The translations under genes and the position numbers were made by a program. The notes beneath the pieces were generated by a model that saw nothing but the letters and a program-made list of their open reading frames with translations, had not been told where the DNA came from and did no database searches. Positions 8,508 to 17,098 of a DNA stretch of 64,000 nucleotides are shown here, piece by piece. Numbering within the stretch: the first letter of the stretch is position 1; the number at the start of each line of letters is the position of its first letter. Source of the DNA: Acidobacteriota bacterium (lineage in GTDB: Bacteria > Acidobacteriota > Terriglobia > Acidiferrales > UBA7541); NCBI GenBank assembly GCA_003225295.1, contig QHYZ01000052.1:95421-159420 (forward strand). The letters run 5' to 3'.

Positions 8508-9823
8508 TGCGCACCATTCTTGCTTCCGTTATTCTTTCCGCTCTGCTCGGCGCACCACTGGGGGCCCAGACGCTGTCCTCGCCTGCTCCGCCCGCCTCCG
8601 CTCGACGCGCATTGACGCTGGCCCAAGCAGAAGCCCTGGCTTTGAAAAACAATCCTCAAATCAGCATGGGGAAATTGCGGGCTCTGGCTGCGCACCAGTA
8701 CGTTCGGGAAGCTCGCTCGGCACTGCTCCCCAACGCCTATCTCAGCGTCACCGCGGTTGATTCCAATCCTGGGAGCCGTCTGGCCGCCGGAGGCCTCAAC
8801 AATCCGATTCTTTTTCCGCGCGCCGCGGCTGGCGCTACTGCCAGCCAATTAATTACCGACTTTGGCCGTTCCAAGAACCTGCTCTCCAGTTCAGCGTCCC
8901 AGGCCAGTGCCGAAGATCAGAACTCCGCCGCCACCACCGCCCAAATCATCCTGGCGGTCGACCAGTCTTTTTACAACGTCTTGGACACCCAGGCCCTCGT
9001 GCTCGTCGCGCAGCAAACCGTCGATTCCCGCCAGCTCCTGGTTGACAAAATCAAAGCCCTCACCGACGCCAAGCTAAAGTCCGAACTGGACCTGAGTTTC
9101 GCTAGCGTTGACCTCGAACGCGGTAAGCTCTTGCTGCTCGAAGCTAGAAACAATTACCAAACTTCGCTTGCCGCACTTTCCGCCATTCTTGGCTATGCGG
9201 ATGAGCAAGATTTCCAGCTCGTTGAGGAACAAGCGGCCGTGACCCCTCCCGAACTGGATGTTCTCCCGCTCATTCAGCAAGCCCTCGAGCAGCGTCCGGA
9301 AGTCCTCGCACTTCAGTACCAAGTCCAAGCCGCGGAAAAGTTCAGCAGCGCCGAATATGACCTCTGGCGCCCCACCGTCAGCGCCCTGGGAGTTGTCGGG
9401 GAAGCTCCCGTGCGGGACAACCATATCCCCAATTGGTACGGCGCCGTCGGCGTGAACATCAACATCCCCGTCTTCTATGGTTCTCTGTTCAATGCGCGCG
9501 CCAAAGCCGCCGACCTTCAGACCGAGGTCAATCGTCAAAAACTGGCCGACCTTCGAAATAGTATCGCCCGTGATGTGCGTACTTCCTGGCAAGACACCAG
9601 CCGCGCCTATGAGCGCCTTTCCGTCACCCGGCAATTGCGGGAGCAAGCCGCTCTGGCCCTGGACCTGGCGCAGTCCCGCTACAATCTTGGTCTTGGCTCC
9701 ATCGTCGAGTTCAGCCAGGCCGAACTGCAAAAAAGCGAAGCCGACATCGCCGACACTGATGCCAAATACCAATATCGCTTGACCCAAATCGTCCTCGCCT
9801 ATACGATTTCGTCGCCGAAATAG
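8507..9823 (+). CDS. TolC-like outer membrane efflux protein
   Basis: 438-residue outer membrane factor, the channel of the tripartite efflux system. The ATG at 8507 overlaps the pump stop (TGATG). Signal peptide is residues 1-~20 (MRTILASVILSALLGAPLGAQ). Two OEP repeats follow: LTLAQAEALALKNNPQIS near the N-terminus, and a second repeat from about residue 215 (LPLIQQALEQRPEVLALQYQ). The C-terminal helix pair holds AQSRYNLGLGSIVEFSQAEL, typical of TolC/NodT proteins. This gene appears intact, in contrast to the adaptor and pump before it. Substrate unknown. Confidence 0.88.
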   Translation: MRTILASVILSALLGAPLGAQTLSSPAPPASARRALTLAQAEALALKNNPQISMGKLRALAAHQYVREARSALLPNAYLSVTAVDSNPGSRLAAGGLNNPILFPRAAAGATASQLITDFGRSKNLLSSSASQASAEDQNSAATTAQIILAVDQSFYNVLDTQALVLVAQQTVDSRQLLVDKIKALTDAKLKSELDLSFASVDLERGKLLLLEARNNYQTSLAALSAILGYADEQDFQLVEEQAAVTPPELDVLPLIQQALEQRPEVLALQYQVQAAEKFSSAEYDLWRPTVSALGVVGEAPVRDNHIPNWYGAVGVNINIPVFYGSLFNARAKAADLQTEVNRQKLADLRNSIARDVRTSWQDTSRAYERLSVTRQLREQAALALDLAQSRYNLGLGSIVEFSQAELQKSEADIADTDAKYQYRLTQIVLAYTISSPK

Positions 9824-10012
9824 GTCCTTTCTCGCGGTGCCCAGGGGAAGCCGCCTTCCGCCATCACTCGGTTTTCGCTCGAGCGAAGGAGACGCCACTT
9901 GGCCATCCTTTTTTTGGCTCGTCTCGACGTCTGTCTCTGTTGGCGGTTGTTAACACACCGAAAAATCCGCAACCTCTGATGCATCAATGGGTTCCCGTGA
10001 ATTCCCAGCGAT
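9824..10012. other. intergenic stretch between efflux operon and porin
   Basis: About 300 bases separate the TolC-like gene from the porin. This part has no convincing gene or strong terminator hairpin. The rest of the gap holds the Pho-box-like array and the porin leader. Confidence 0.5.
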
Positions 10013-10052
10013 TGTTACAGGATATTCACATTCAGTTGACATCCTTGTAAGA
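10013..10052 (+). promoter_or_regulatory. Pho-box-like direct repeat array upstream of the porin
   Basis: The cleanest array in the window: TGTTACA (10013), ATTCACA (10024) and GTTGACA (10035), each exactly 11 bases apart with 4-base spacers, plus a weaker TGTAAGA at 10046. Consensus NNTNACA. It ends about 80 bases before the porin start. The arrangement matches PhoB boxes, which are 7-base direct repeats with 4-base spacers. It predicts phosphate-starvation induction of the porin. Confidence 0.6.
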
Positions 10053-10131
10053 CGGGGCCTTTACCTTCAGCCGCGGGGCGGTAGGCATTCTTTTCGGTAC
10101 CAGGTCGAATTTTGCTCCAAAGAGAGAAGAA

Positions 10132-12144
10132 ATGAAAACACTAGCAGCACTCACACTATCGATGTTTCTCGTTTGCGGAACTGCTTTGGCCGATTCACGG
10201 AAAGACTCCGATGCGCAACCTGCCAAGGCTCAGCCGGCGAAGCCCAAGAACTCCGATGCAGCCATCGCGGCACAGCTCGAAGAGCTCCGCCAGACATTGC
10301 AGTCGCAGCAGGAGCAGCTGCAGATGCTGAAGGAGGAGCTCGTCAAGCGCGACCGCCAGATCGACGAAGCACGCGAAGCGGCAGCGGCGGCCAATGCCCG
10401 TGCGAGCCAAGCGAGCGCCAAAGCGACCGAGGCCGTGAATACCAGCGCCGAAGTGAAGTCCACCGCAGTTTCGCTCCATTCCACGGTCAGCGATTTGAAG
10501 GCCGGCAGCGAAGTCCTCAAGACCACCGGGGCCAAGGAACAAGCCGACGCTCAGAAACCTATGGAGGAAGGTCCTTCCACGATCCGCTACAAGGGTGTCA
10601 ACCTCACTCCCGGCGGTTTCATCGCCGCGGAAACCGTTTATCGCCAGCGCGCGGAGAGTGCCGACATCAACACGCAGCTTGCCGGCATCCCCTACCCCGG
10701 CAACGCGCTGAGTAAAGTTTCGGAGAACGCTTTCACCGCTCGCCAGACCCGCGCCACTGTGCTGGCCGAGTCGAAGGTCGGCACCGCCAAGCTTACCGGG
10801 TATTTCGAGATGGACTTCCTCGGCGCCGGCACGACCTCCAACAATCGTCAGAGCAACAGCTACGTTTTCAGGCAGCGCCAATTGTGGGCGCAAGCTGCCT
10901 TCGACGGTGGTTTCTCCATCACCGGCGGCCAGATGTGGAGTCTCGCCACTGAAAACAGAAAGGGAATTCAAAACCGCGGGGAAGCCTTGCCCATGATGAT
11001 CGACCCGCAATACGTTGTTGGTTTTACCTGGCAGCGTGCCTATGGCCTCCGTGTGGCTGAGAGTCTCCTCAATAACAAGCTAACGTTCGGCGCTTCGATC
11101 GAGGGCCCACAAACAACCCTGGGCGGCCGCGGTTTCTCTACCTTCACTACCGCCGCTGGTGCTACTTCGCAGAATTTTTGGTTTGCTGCTCCTGGCAATG
11201 GCGGCGGGCTCTACAATGGATTTGATGCCACCGGATACGCACAGAACAGGGCTCCCGACGTCGTCTTCAAGGCGGCCCTGGATCCCGGCTGGGGTCACTA
11301 CGAAGTCTTCGGAATCGTCAGCCAGTTGCGCGCCCGCATTTATCCCTGCGCGGTCGTGAGTGACGTCGCGCCGGGGACCGTAGTTGGCACGACTACCTAT
11401 AGCGGCCCGCAAATCGGTTGCGCGGCGGCTCCCGGCGCGGTATCACCCACTGCGGCTGGCGCGTTCAATGATTCCCGCACCGGCGGCGGTGGCGGAGCAA
11501 GCTTGCGCGTACCGCTTTTCTCCAAGAAGGTCGAAATCGGCGCCAAGGGTGTGTATGGCGACGGCATCGGCCGCTTCGGTTCCTCGCAGCTCGCCGATGC
11601 GACCGCGCGTCCCGACGGTACGCTCGCTCCCATTCGCACCGGGCACGGCCTGGGCATCGTGGAGTTCCACCCCAGCGCCAAGCTGGACATTTACGCTTAC
11701 GGGGGCGCGGAGTATGCCGCTCGCGCCGCCTACACTGGGTATGCCAGTGTGAGAGCCACGACCACGACAGTCGCTCCTGCCGGTGGTGGTAATGTGACCA
11801 CGACCACAGCCGTCTCGCGTTCCGTGACCGGTATCGGCGGCTACGGCAATCCAGCCGCGAACAATTCGCTTTGCAGCGCGGAGAATCCTCCGGCAACCCA
11901 ACTCGCACCGAGCGGCGGCGGAACCTGCGCCGGTGACCCCCGCATCGTCATCGAAGGCACGCTCGGTTTCTGGCACAAGGTTTACCAGGGTTCCAAGGGC
12001 GGCTTCCGCTGGGGTTTGACGTACTCCTACTTGACCAAGACAGGCTGGTCCGGGAGTGGGGGTCTAGCAGCCGGTAGTGCGGGGATTTCACCCAAGGCCG
12101 TTAACAACATGGTGTTCACCTCTTTCCGCTATTACCTGCCGTAG
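10132..12144 (+). CDS. putative phosphate-starvation porin with N-terminal coiled coil
   Basis: 670-residue outer membrane protein. The ATG at 10132 has AGAGAAGAA upstream. Signal peptide is residues 1-20 (ending GTALA), followed by a Lys/Ala/Pro linker and a coiled coil at ~45-130 (QLEELRQTLQSQQEQLQMLK), which probably trimerises or contacts peptidoglycan. The remainder is rich in Gly/Thr/aromatic beta-strand sequence and ends FTSFRYYLP, as in 16-stranded porins. I recognise it as a porin of the type common in Acidobacteriota, not as a specific OprP/PhoE orthologue. The Pho-box array upstream and pstS downstream suggest it admits phosphate. A strong terminator follows. Confidence 0.75.
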   Translation: MKTLAALTLSMFLVCGTALADSRKDSDAQPAKAQPAKPKNSDAAIAAQLEELRQTLQSQQEQLQMLKEELVKRDRQIDEAREAAAAANARASQASAKATEAVNTSAEVKSTAVSLHSTVSDLKAGSEVLKTTGAKEQADAQKPMEEGPSTIRYKGVNLTPGGFIAAETVYRQRAESADINTQLAGIPYPGNALSKVSENAFTARQTRATVLAESKVGTAKLTGYFEMDFLGAGTTSNNRQSNSYVFRQRQLWAQAAFDGGFSITGGQMWSLATENRKGIQNRGEALPMMIDPQYVVGFTWQRAYGLRVAESLLNNKLTFGASIEGPQTTLGGRGFSTFTTAAGATSQNFWFAAPGNGGGLYNGFDATGYAQNRAPDVVFKAALDPGWGHYEVFGIVSQLRARIYPCAVVSDVAPGTVVGTTTYSGPQIGCAAAPGAVSPTAAGAFNDSRTGGGGGASLRVPLFSKKVEIGAKGVYGDGIGRFGSSQLADATARPDGTLAPIRTGHGLGIVEFHPSAKLDIYAYGGAEYAARAAYTGYASVRATTTTVAPAGGGNVTTTTAVSRSVTGIGGYGNPAANNSLCSAENPPATQLAPSGGGTCAGDPRIVIEGTLGFWHKVYQGSKGGFRWGLTYSYLTKTGWSGSGGLAAGSAGISPKAVNNMVFTSFRYYLP

Positions 12145-12187
12145 TTCTCCGGCGGGCAATCGGCGGTCGTCCCTCCCCTGGGGACGG

Positions 12188-12223
12188 AAAAGGGCAGTTC
12201 TTCACGGAGCTGCCCTTTTTTTC
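12188..12223 (+). terminator. rho-independent terminator after the porin
   Basis: AAAAGGGCAG (12188-12197) pairs with CTGCCCTTTT (12210-12219). Inner bases extend the stem with one G-T pair, and the T-run continues through 12222. It separates the porin from the pst operon, so both need their own promoters, in agreement with separate Pho-box arrays. Confidence 0.85.
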
Positions 12224-12311
12224 TTTCCCGTTCTTTGTAGCGCCGTAAATCCCACATGTGAAGTAGCTTAGACGCGCTTGTTCTCTATAAACAGCGGTCC
12301 ATTCAAGCAAC

Positions 12312-12355
12312 TATGAACCGTTTGTAACAATGTCGTAACAATCGCCGGGCATACT
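12312..12355 (-). promoter_or_regulatory. Pho-box-like array and -10 element upstream of pstS
   Basis: On the minus strand, TGTTACG (12334-12340), TGTTACA (12323-12329) and GTTCATA (12312-12318), with exact 11-base period. On the plus strand CATACT at 12350-12355 could be the -10 element, about 10 bases after the array, the usual distance for PhoB-activated promoters that lack a -35 box. pstS starts at 12402. Confidence 0.6.
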
Positions 12356-12401
12356 TTCGATTTCCGAGGGAGAAGACAAATAGTTCAGACGGAGATGAAG
12401 C

Positions 12402-13430
12402 ATGAAGCGAATCACCGGATTGCTCTTGGTAGTTCTCGCCGTCGCTGGTGTGCTATGCGCTGACAGCGCGCTGTCGATCACCGGGGCCGGCGCGACATTT
12501 CCCTATCCCATGTATTCCAAGTGGTTTGACGAATACCACAAGAAGAACGTCCATCTGGAGATCAATTACCAATCGATCGGCTCTGGCGGCGGCATCAAGC
12601 AGGTCACCGAAGGCACCGTGGATTTCGGCGCTACCGATGGCCCCATGAACGACGATCAGCTCAAGGCTTTTCAGGATAAGCACGGATTCGGCATCCTGCA
12701 CTTTCCCACCGTGCTGGGCGCTGACGTACCGTCCTACAACATTCCCGGCGTTTCTGCCGAACTCAATTTCACGCCAGAAGCAATCTCCGGTATTTTCTTG
12801 GGCAAGATTACAAAATGGAACGATCCTGCGATTGCCGGCGCCAACAAAGGCGTGAGCCTTCCCGCGAACGATATCGTCGTGGTGCACCGGTCGGAAGGCA
12901 GTGGCACAACCTACATCTGGACCGACTATCTTTCGAAGATCAGCGATGAATGGAAAACCAAAGTCGGCAAGGGCGCGTCCGTCAACTGGCCCGTGGGCCT
13001 AGGTCAAAAAGGCAATGAAGGCGTGGCCGGCATGATTAAGCAGACTCCCAATTCTTTCGGCTACATTGAGTTGGTCTACGCGATCCAAAACAACATGGCT
13101 TACGGTCGCGTGAAAAACTCGTCTGGCGCCTTCATCAAGGCAGACCTTGCCAGCTTGACTGCCGCGGCAGCTGCCGCAGCAAAAAACATGCCGGACGATT
13201 TCCGCGTTTCCATTACGGACGCTCCGGGCAAGACGGCCTACCCCATCTCCAGCTTTACATGGCTGCTTGTTCCAGCTAAGTTTTCCGACGCCACTAAGCG
13301 CGACGCCATCAAAGGATTCGTTAAGTGGATGCTCGCGGACGGTCAGAACTACACTGAGGCCCTGTCCTACGCGAAGCTTCCCAAGGAAGTCGTCGCCAAG
13401 GAAATGAAGGCGCTCAACAACGTCCAGTAA
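12402..13430 (+). CDS. pstS: phosphate ABC transporter substrate-binding protein PstS
   Basis: 342-residue periplasmic phosphate-binding protein. Signal peptide residues ~1-20 (MKRITGLLLVVLAVAGVLCA); no lipobox beyond the single Cys at the cleavage region. The mature part starts with the PstS signature ITGAGATFPYPMYSKW, then SIGSGGGIKQ, FGATDGPM and VVHRSEGSGTTYIW, which contribute phosphate-binding Ser/Thr/Asp/Arg residues. It delivers phosphate to PstCA. First gene of the pstSCAB-phoU operon, with one base between it and pstC, and a PhoB-type promoter upstream. Confidence 0.96.
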   Translation: MKRITGLLLVVLAVAGVLCADSALSITGAGATFPYPMYSKWFDEYHKKNVHLEINYQSIGSGGGIKQVTEGTVDFGATDGPMNDDQLKAFQDKHGFGILHFPTVLGADVPSYNIPGVSAELNFTPEAISGIFLGKITKWNDPAIAGANKGVSLPANDIVVVHRSEGSGTTYIWTDYLSKISDEWKTKVGKGASVNWPVGLGQKGNEGVAGMIKQTPNSFGYIELVYAIQNNMAYGRVKNSSGAFIKADLASLTAAAAAAAKNMPDDFRVSITDAPGKTAYPISSFTWLLVPAKFSDATKRDAIKGFVKWMLADGQNYTEALSYAKLPKEVVAKEMKALNNVQ

Positions 13431-13431
13431 C

Positions 13432-14421
13432 GTGGCAACCACGACTACCACCGTTCCGAGTGCGGGCCCCGTCGCGGGCTTGCGCTCGTTTCTTTTCCGG
13501 CTCCGCGAAGGCGATGAAATCGCCCGGATGATCACCTTTTTGTTCGCCGCCTCCGTCGTTCTGGTCACCTTGTTGCTCGTTTTCGTATTGTGGCAAGGCT
13601 CCGTTCTCCCGCGCCACAAGTTCGGCTTCAATTTTTTCCACACCTCGGTATGGGACCCCATTTTCGATCAGTTTGGCGCGCTGCCCTTCATTTACGGCAC
13701 GCTGGTCACCTCCGCGGTGTCGCTGTTCGTGGCCGTACCGCTAGGCATCGGCGCCGCCATTTTTCTTGCGGAATTGGCCCCCGCTAGGGTTTCTGACACT
13801 CTCGAATTCTTCATCGATCTTCTGGCCGCCGTTCCCAGCGTCATCTACGGTGTCCTCGGCGTCTTCATCGTCGTGCCCTTGATGCGCTCGTATATTCAGC
13901 CGGCACTCCAAAACACGCTGGGGTTTTTGCCGCTCTTTAAGGGCCCGGCGTATGGCATTGGGTTTCTGACCGCCGGCCTTGTCCTCGCCATCATGGTCAT
14001 CCCCTATATTATTTCCGTCTCGCGTGAAGTGCTGCTAGCCGTGCCGCGCGATCAGCGCGAAGCAGCGCTTTCTCTCGGCTCCACGCGCTGGGAATCAACT
14101 TGGCAGGTGGTCGTTCCCTTCGCCCGCCCGGGGATCCTTGGCTCTATCTTCCTGGCCCTCGCGCGTGCCCTCGGCGAAACCATGGCCGTCACCATGGTCA
14201 TCGGCAATACGCCCATCATCAGCGCTTCTCTTTTTTCTCCCGGCTATTCCATCGCTGCCGTCATCGCCAACGAGCTCACCGAAGCTACCAGCAATCTGCA
14301 TTATCAATCCCTCATTGAATTGGGACTCGCGCTTTTTCTTTTGACGTTCATTCTCAACGGGCTCGCTCGCCTGCTGATTGTGGCTACTTCGCAGCGTGGC
14401 CGTGCCATGGGGCACACATGA
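13432..14421 (+). CDS. pstC: phosphate ABC transporter permease PstC
   Basis: 329-residue inner-membrane permease starting at GTG 13432, one base after the pstS stop. About six membrane helices: one near residues 38-58, and the BPD_transp_1 core from ~75 with the motifs AAVPSVIYGVLGVF and the EAA loop DQREAALSLGSTRWESTW near residue 205, which contacts PstB. It forms the channel with PstA. The stop overlaps the pstA start (ATGA at 14418-14421). Confidence 0.95.
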   Translation: MATTTTTVPSAGPVAGLRSFLFRLREGDEIARMITFLFAASVVLVTLLLVFVLWQGSVLPRHKFGFNFFHTSVWDPIFDQFGALPFIYGTLVTSAVSLFVAVPLGIGAAIFLAELAPARVSDTLEFFIDLLAAVPSVIYGVLGVFIVVPLMRSYIQPALQNTLGFLPLFKGPAYGIGFLTAGLVLAIMVIPYIISVSREVLLAVPRDQREAALSLGSTRWESTWQVVVPFARPGILGSIFLALARALGETMAVTMVIGNTPIISASLFSPGYSIAAVIANELTEATSNLHYQSLIELGLALFLLTFILNGLARLLIVATSQRGRAMGHT

Positions 14422-15269
14422 GCCCTGGTTTGCGCTGGCGTAAGTTTGTGAGCGGCTTCATGCTGACCATGACCGGGCTGTGTGCCTTGGTTTCTGTATC
14501 CGTGCTCTTCCTCATCCTTGGCTACCTCGTCTATCACGGCGGAACATCGATCAGCTGGAATTTCTTTACCAAGCTGCCCGCGCCCGTCGGCGAATCCGGC
14601 GGAGGCATGGCCAACGCCATCGTCGGCAGCGGGAAGCTGCTTCTGCTCGCTACCCTCTTCGGCGTTCCCGTCGGATTCTTAGGTGCCATTTATCTTGCCG
14701 AATTCAGCGGCGGCACCACCGCCTTCGTCGTGCGTTATGCCGCCGACTTGCTGAATGGCGTCCCTTCCATCGTCATCGGCATGTTTGCCTACAGTCTTGC
14801 CGTCCTGCCGTTCAAGCATTTCTCCACGCTTGCCGGTGGTTTCGCCCTCGGACTGATGATGATTCCCATCACCCTGCGCAGTACCGAAGAGTTTCTTCGC
14901 TCTGTGCCCAACGCCTTGCGCGAAGCCTCCATGGCCCTGGGCGCCAGCAAGTGGAAAACCATTACCTCGGTCATCGTGCCCGCGGCTTATCGCGGCATTC
15001 TCACCGCCATTCTGCTGGCCTTCGCTCGTGTCGCCGGTGAAACGGCGCCGCTCCTCTTTACTGCTCTCGGCAATAGCTTCTGGAGCCCTGGCTGGCACCA
15101 GCCCACCGCTTCTTTGCCGGTCATGATCTTTACTTATGCCATCGCTCCGTACGATGATTGGCATCGTCAGGCCTGGGCCGCAGGGCTCGTCCTGCTCGGT
15201 TTGATTTTGGTCATTAACATCGTCGCCCGGGCGATTCTTTCCCGGGGCATGGCGGTTCCGAGGTCTTAA
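14418..15269 (+). CDS. pstA: phosphate ABC transporter permease PstA
   Basis: 283-residue permease paired with PstC. Membrane helices at about residues 15-40, 65-95, 110-150, 190-215 and 250-275. The family motif LLNGVPSIVIGMFAY is at ~108 and the EAA loop PNALREASMALGASKWKT at ~163. It starts in the ATGA overlap with pstC and ends 3 bases before pstB, so pstSCAB is one transcription unit. Confidence 0.95.
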   Translation: MSPGLRWRKFVSGFMLTMTGLCALVSVSVLFLILGYLVYHGGTSISWNFFTKLPAPVGESGGGMANAIVGSGKLLLLATLFGVPVGFLGAIYLAEFSGGTTAFVVRYAADLLNGVPSIVIGMFAYSLAVLPFKHFSTLAGGFALGLMMIPITLRSTEEFLRSVPNALREASMALGASKWKTITSVIVPAAYRGILTAILLAFARVAGETAPLLFTALGNSFWSPGWHQPTASLPVMIFTYAIAPYDDWHRQAWAAGLVLLGLILVINIVARAILSRGMAVPRS

Positions 15270-15272
15270 CCC

Positions 15273-16100
15273 ATGCACGCTTCTGTGAGGCCAGCTTTGT
15301 CCGTGAACCTACCCCCCATCGCGACCAGTCCGGCGGCGCGAGAGACGTCGGCGGTCCTCTCCATGCGCATGACCATTTCCAAGGTCAATTTCTTTTACGG
15401 CAGCAAGCAGACTCTCTTCGATGTCAGCATGGGCATCGCCACCAACAAGGTCACCTCTCTCATTGGTCCCTCCGGCTGTGGCAAGTCCACCCTGCTGCGC
15501 ACCCTGAATCGCATGTACGAGATCGTGCGCGGCGCCCGCCTGGAAGGCGAAATTCTTCTCGATGGCCAGAACATCCTTACGCAGGACGTTACTTCGTATC
15601 GCCGCCGCGTCGGCATGGTTTTTCAGCGCCCCAATCCTTTCCCCAAGTCCATTTTCGACAACGTTGCCTACGGTCTGCGGATTAATGGCTCGAAAGCCCC
15701 GATCTCCGAAGCGGTCGAAAAAAGCCTGCGCCACGCCGCCCTCTGGGAGGAAGTGAAAGACCACCTCCACAAGTCCGCCTACGAACTTTCCGGCGGCCAG
15801 CAGCAGCGCCTGTGTATCGCCCGCGCTCTCGCCGTCGAGCCCGAAGTGCTTCTTCTCGACGAACCCTGTTCGGCGCTGGACCCCATCAGCACCGCCAAAA
15901 TCGAAGAGCTGCTCGTCCAATTGAAGGATCTTTGCACCATCGTGACCGTGACCCACAACATGCAGCAGGCCGCGCGCATCAGCGACTTCACCGCCTTCCT
16001 GCTCACTGGTCAGCTCATCGAGTTCAGCCCCACGCCGCAGCTCTTCACCACGCCGGGCGACTCCCGCACGGAGGCTTACATCACCGGCCGCTTCGGCTGA
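15273..16100 (+). CDS. pstB: phosphate ABC transporter ATP-binding protein PstB
   Basis: 275-residue ATPase that energises phosphate uptake. Walker [10 protein letters not shown] at residues 65-73, Q-loop [11 protein letters not shown] (a PstB-specific sequence), signature [16 protein letters not shown] at ~168, Walker [14 protein letters not shown] and switch His in [12 protein letters not shown]. An N-terminal extension of ~30 residues precedes the normal beginning ([11 protein letters not shown]), so a start at the internal ATG 15363-15371 region is possible. Last transporter gene of the operon; phoU copy 2 follows after 83 bases. Confidence 0.94.
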   Translation: MHASVRPALSVNLPPIATSPAARETSAVLSMRMTISKVNFFYGSKQTLFDVSMGIATNKVTSLIGPSGCGKSTLLRTLNRMYEIVRGARLEGEILLDGQNILTQDVTSYRRRVGMVFQRPNPFPKSIFDNVAYGLRINGSKAPISEAVEKSLRHAALWEEVKDHLHKSAYELSGGQQQRLCIARALAVEPEVLLLDEPCSALDPISTAKIEELLVQLKDLCTIVTVTHNMQQAARISDFTAFLLTGQLIEFSPTPQLFTTPGDSRTEAYITGRFG

Positions 16101-16113
16101 CACCTTATTTGCT

Positions 16114-16143
16114 CCGTCATTTCGAGCGCAGCGAGAAATCTCT
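16114..16143 (+). repeat. possible dispersed intergenic repeat unit
   Basis: The short pstB-phoU gap holds CGTCATTTCGAGCGCAGCG followed by AGAAATCTCT. It has a partly dyad core (TTTCGAGC with GCGAGAAA). Sequences of this form (GTCATTNCGAGCGNAGCGA) are known as abundant intergenic repeats in several bacterial phyla. Only one copy was noticed in this window. Confidence 0.45.
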
Positions 16144-16183
16144 CTTCGTTTTGGTGTAAGTTAGTCGTGAGGGGAAGGGGTTC

Positions 16184-16849
16184 ATGGAACGCCATTTCGA
16201 AAAAGACCTGAACGAGATGAAAGAGCGCCTCCTGTGGATGGGCAGCCTCGCGGAGCGCGCTGTCCACCAGTCCGTTCACGCCGTTCTGGAATCCGATGAA
16301 CGGCTCGCCAAGCGCGTCCTCGAGGAAGAAGACGCCATCAACGAGCTGCAGTTGGAAGTCGACGATCGCGTCGTTCAGCTTCTTGCCCTGCACCAGCTGA
16401 TGGCCGTCGATCTCCGCTTCGTGTTGGCGGTCTCGCGCATCAATAACGATCTCGAGCGCATCGGCGACCAGGCCGTCAACATCGCCGAGGGAGCCCTGCG
16501 CATCCTCCGACACCCGCGGGTGAAGCCCTACGTCGATCTGCCGCGCATGAGCGAGCTCACCGAAGAGATGGTTCGCAATGCCCTCAATGCCGTGGTCCGC
16601 CGCGACGTGGAACTGGCCCAGAGCGTCCTGGCCACCGACGATCAGGTGGACCACTACCGCGACCAGATTTTCCGTGAATTGCTCACCTACATGATGGGTG
16701 ATTCCAGCGTCATCTTTCCCGCTTTCGAATTGATCCTGGTCGCCAAGAACCTCGAGCGCATCGGCGACCACGCCACCAACATCGCCGAGGACGTCATCTA
16801 TCTCGTCCAAGGCCAAGATGTCCGCCACCCCACGGTCGACCGCCGCTAG
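16184..16849 (+). CDS. phoU: PhoU family phosphate regulator (copy 2)
   Basis: 221-residue PhoU of canonical size at the canonical place, the end of pstSCAB. Two helical repeats, with NNDLERIGDQAVNIAEGAL at ~85 and KNLERIGDHATNIAEDVIY at ~190 as metal-binding signatures. Start MERHFEKDLNEMKERLLWMG, typical of PhoU; AGGGGAAGGGG lies upstream of the ATG. It would repress PhoR signalling when phosphate is plentiful. It differs clearly from copy 1 at 3175, which has a longer tail, so the two are old paralogues and not a recent duplication. Confidence 0.93.
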   Translation: MERHFEKDLNEMKERLLWMGSLAERAVHQSVHAVLESDERLAKRVLEEEDAINELQLEVDDRVVQLLALHQLMAVDLRFVLAVSRINNDLERIGDQAVNIAEGALRILRHPRVKPYVDLPRMSELTEEMVRNALNAVVRRDVELAQSVLATDDQVDHYRDQIFRELLTYMMGDSSVIFPAFELILVAKNLERIGDHATNIAEDVIYLVQGQDVRHPTVDRR

Positions 16850-17098
16850 CGCTACTCGATTTTTTGCCGGGCGCATGGCCCGAAAGACGCCAGGTGTCTC
16901 GTTTCGCCAGCTGAAAATGGCACTCTGGTCTGGTGCGGCATGCATTGGACCGCAAGAGAAAACTTCCCCGCATCAGGCGCGAGTCGTGGTTGGACCAAGC
17001 TTCGGCCCCCCCTTTCGCGGTGTGGTCATTTCTTATTCAGGGATCGGACTAACGGAACTGTGGTTCACACTTGAGAACGACTGATCCGCCCATTCTTA

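Noticed and set aside
9987..10715. Plus-strand frame of 242 codons overlapping the porin start
   Set aside because: Out of frame with a well-supported signal peptide and coiled coil; Arg/Gly/Ser-rich shadow sequence.
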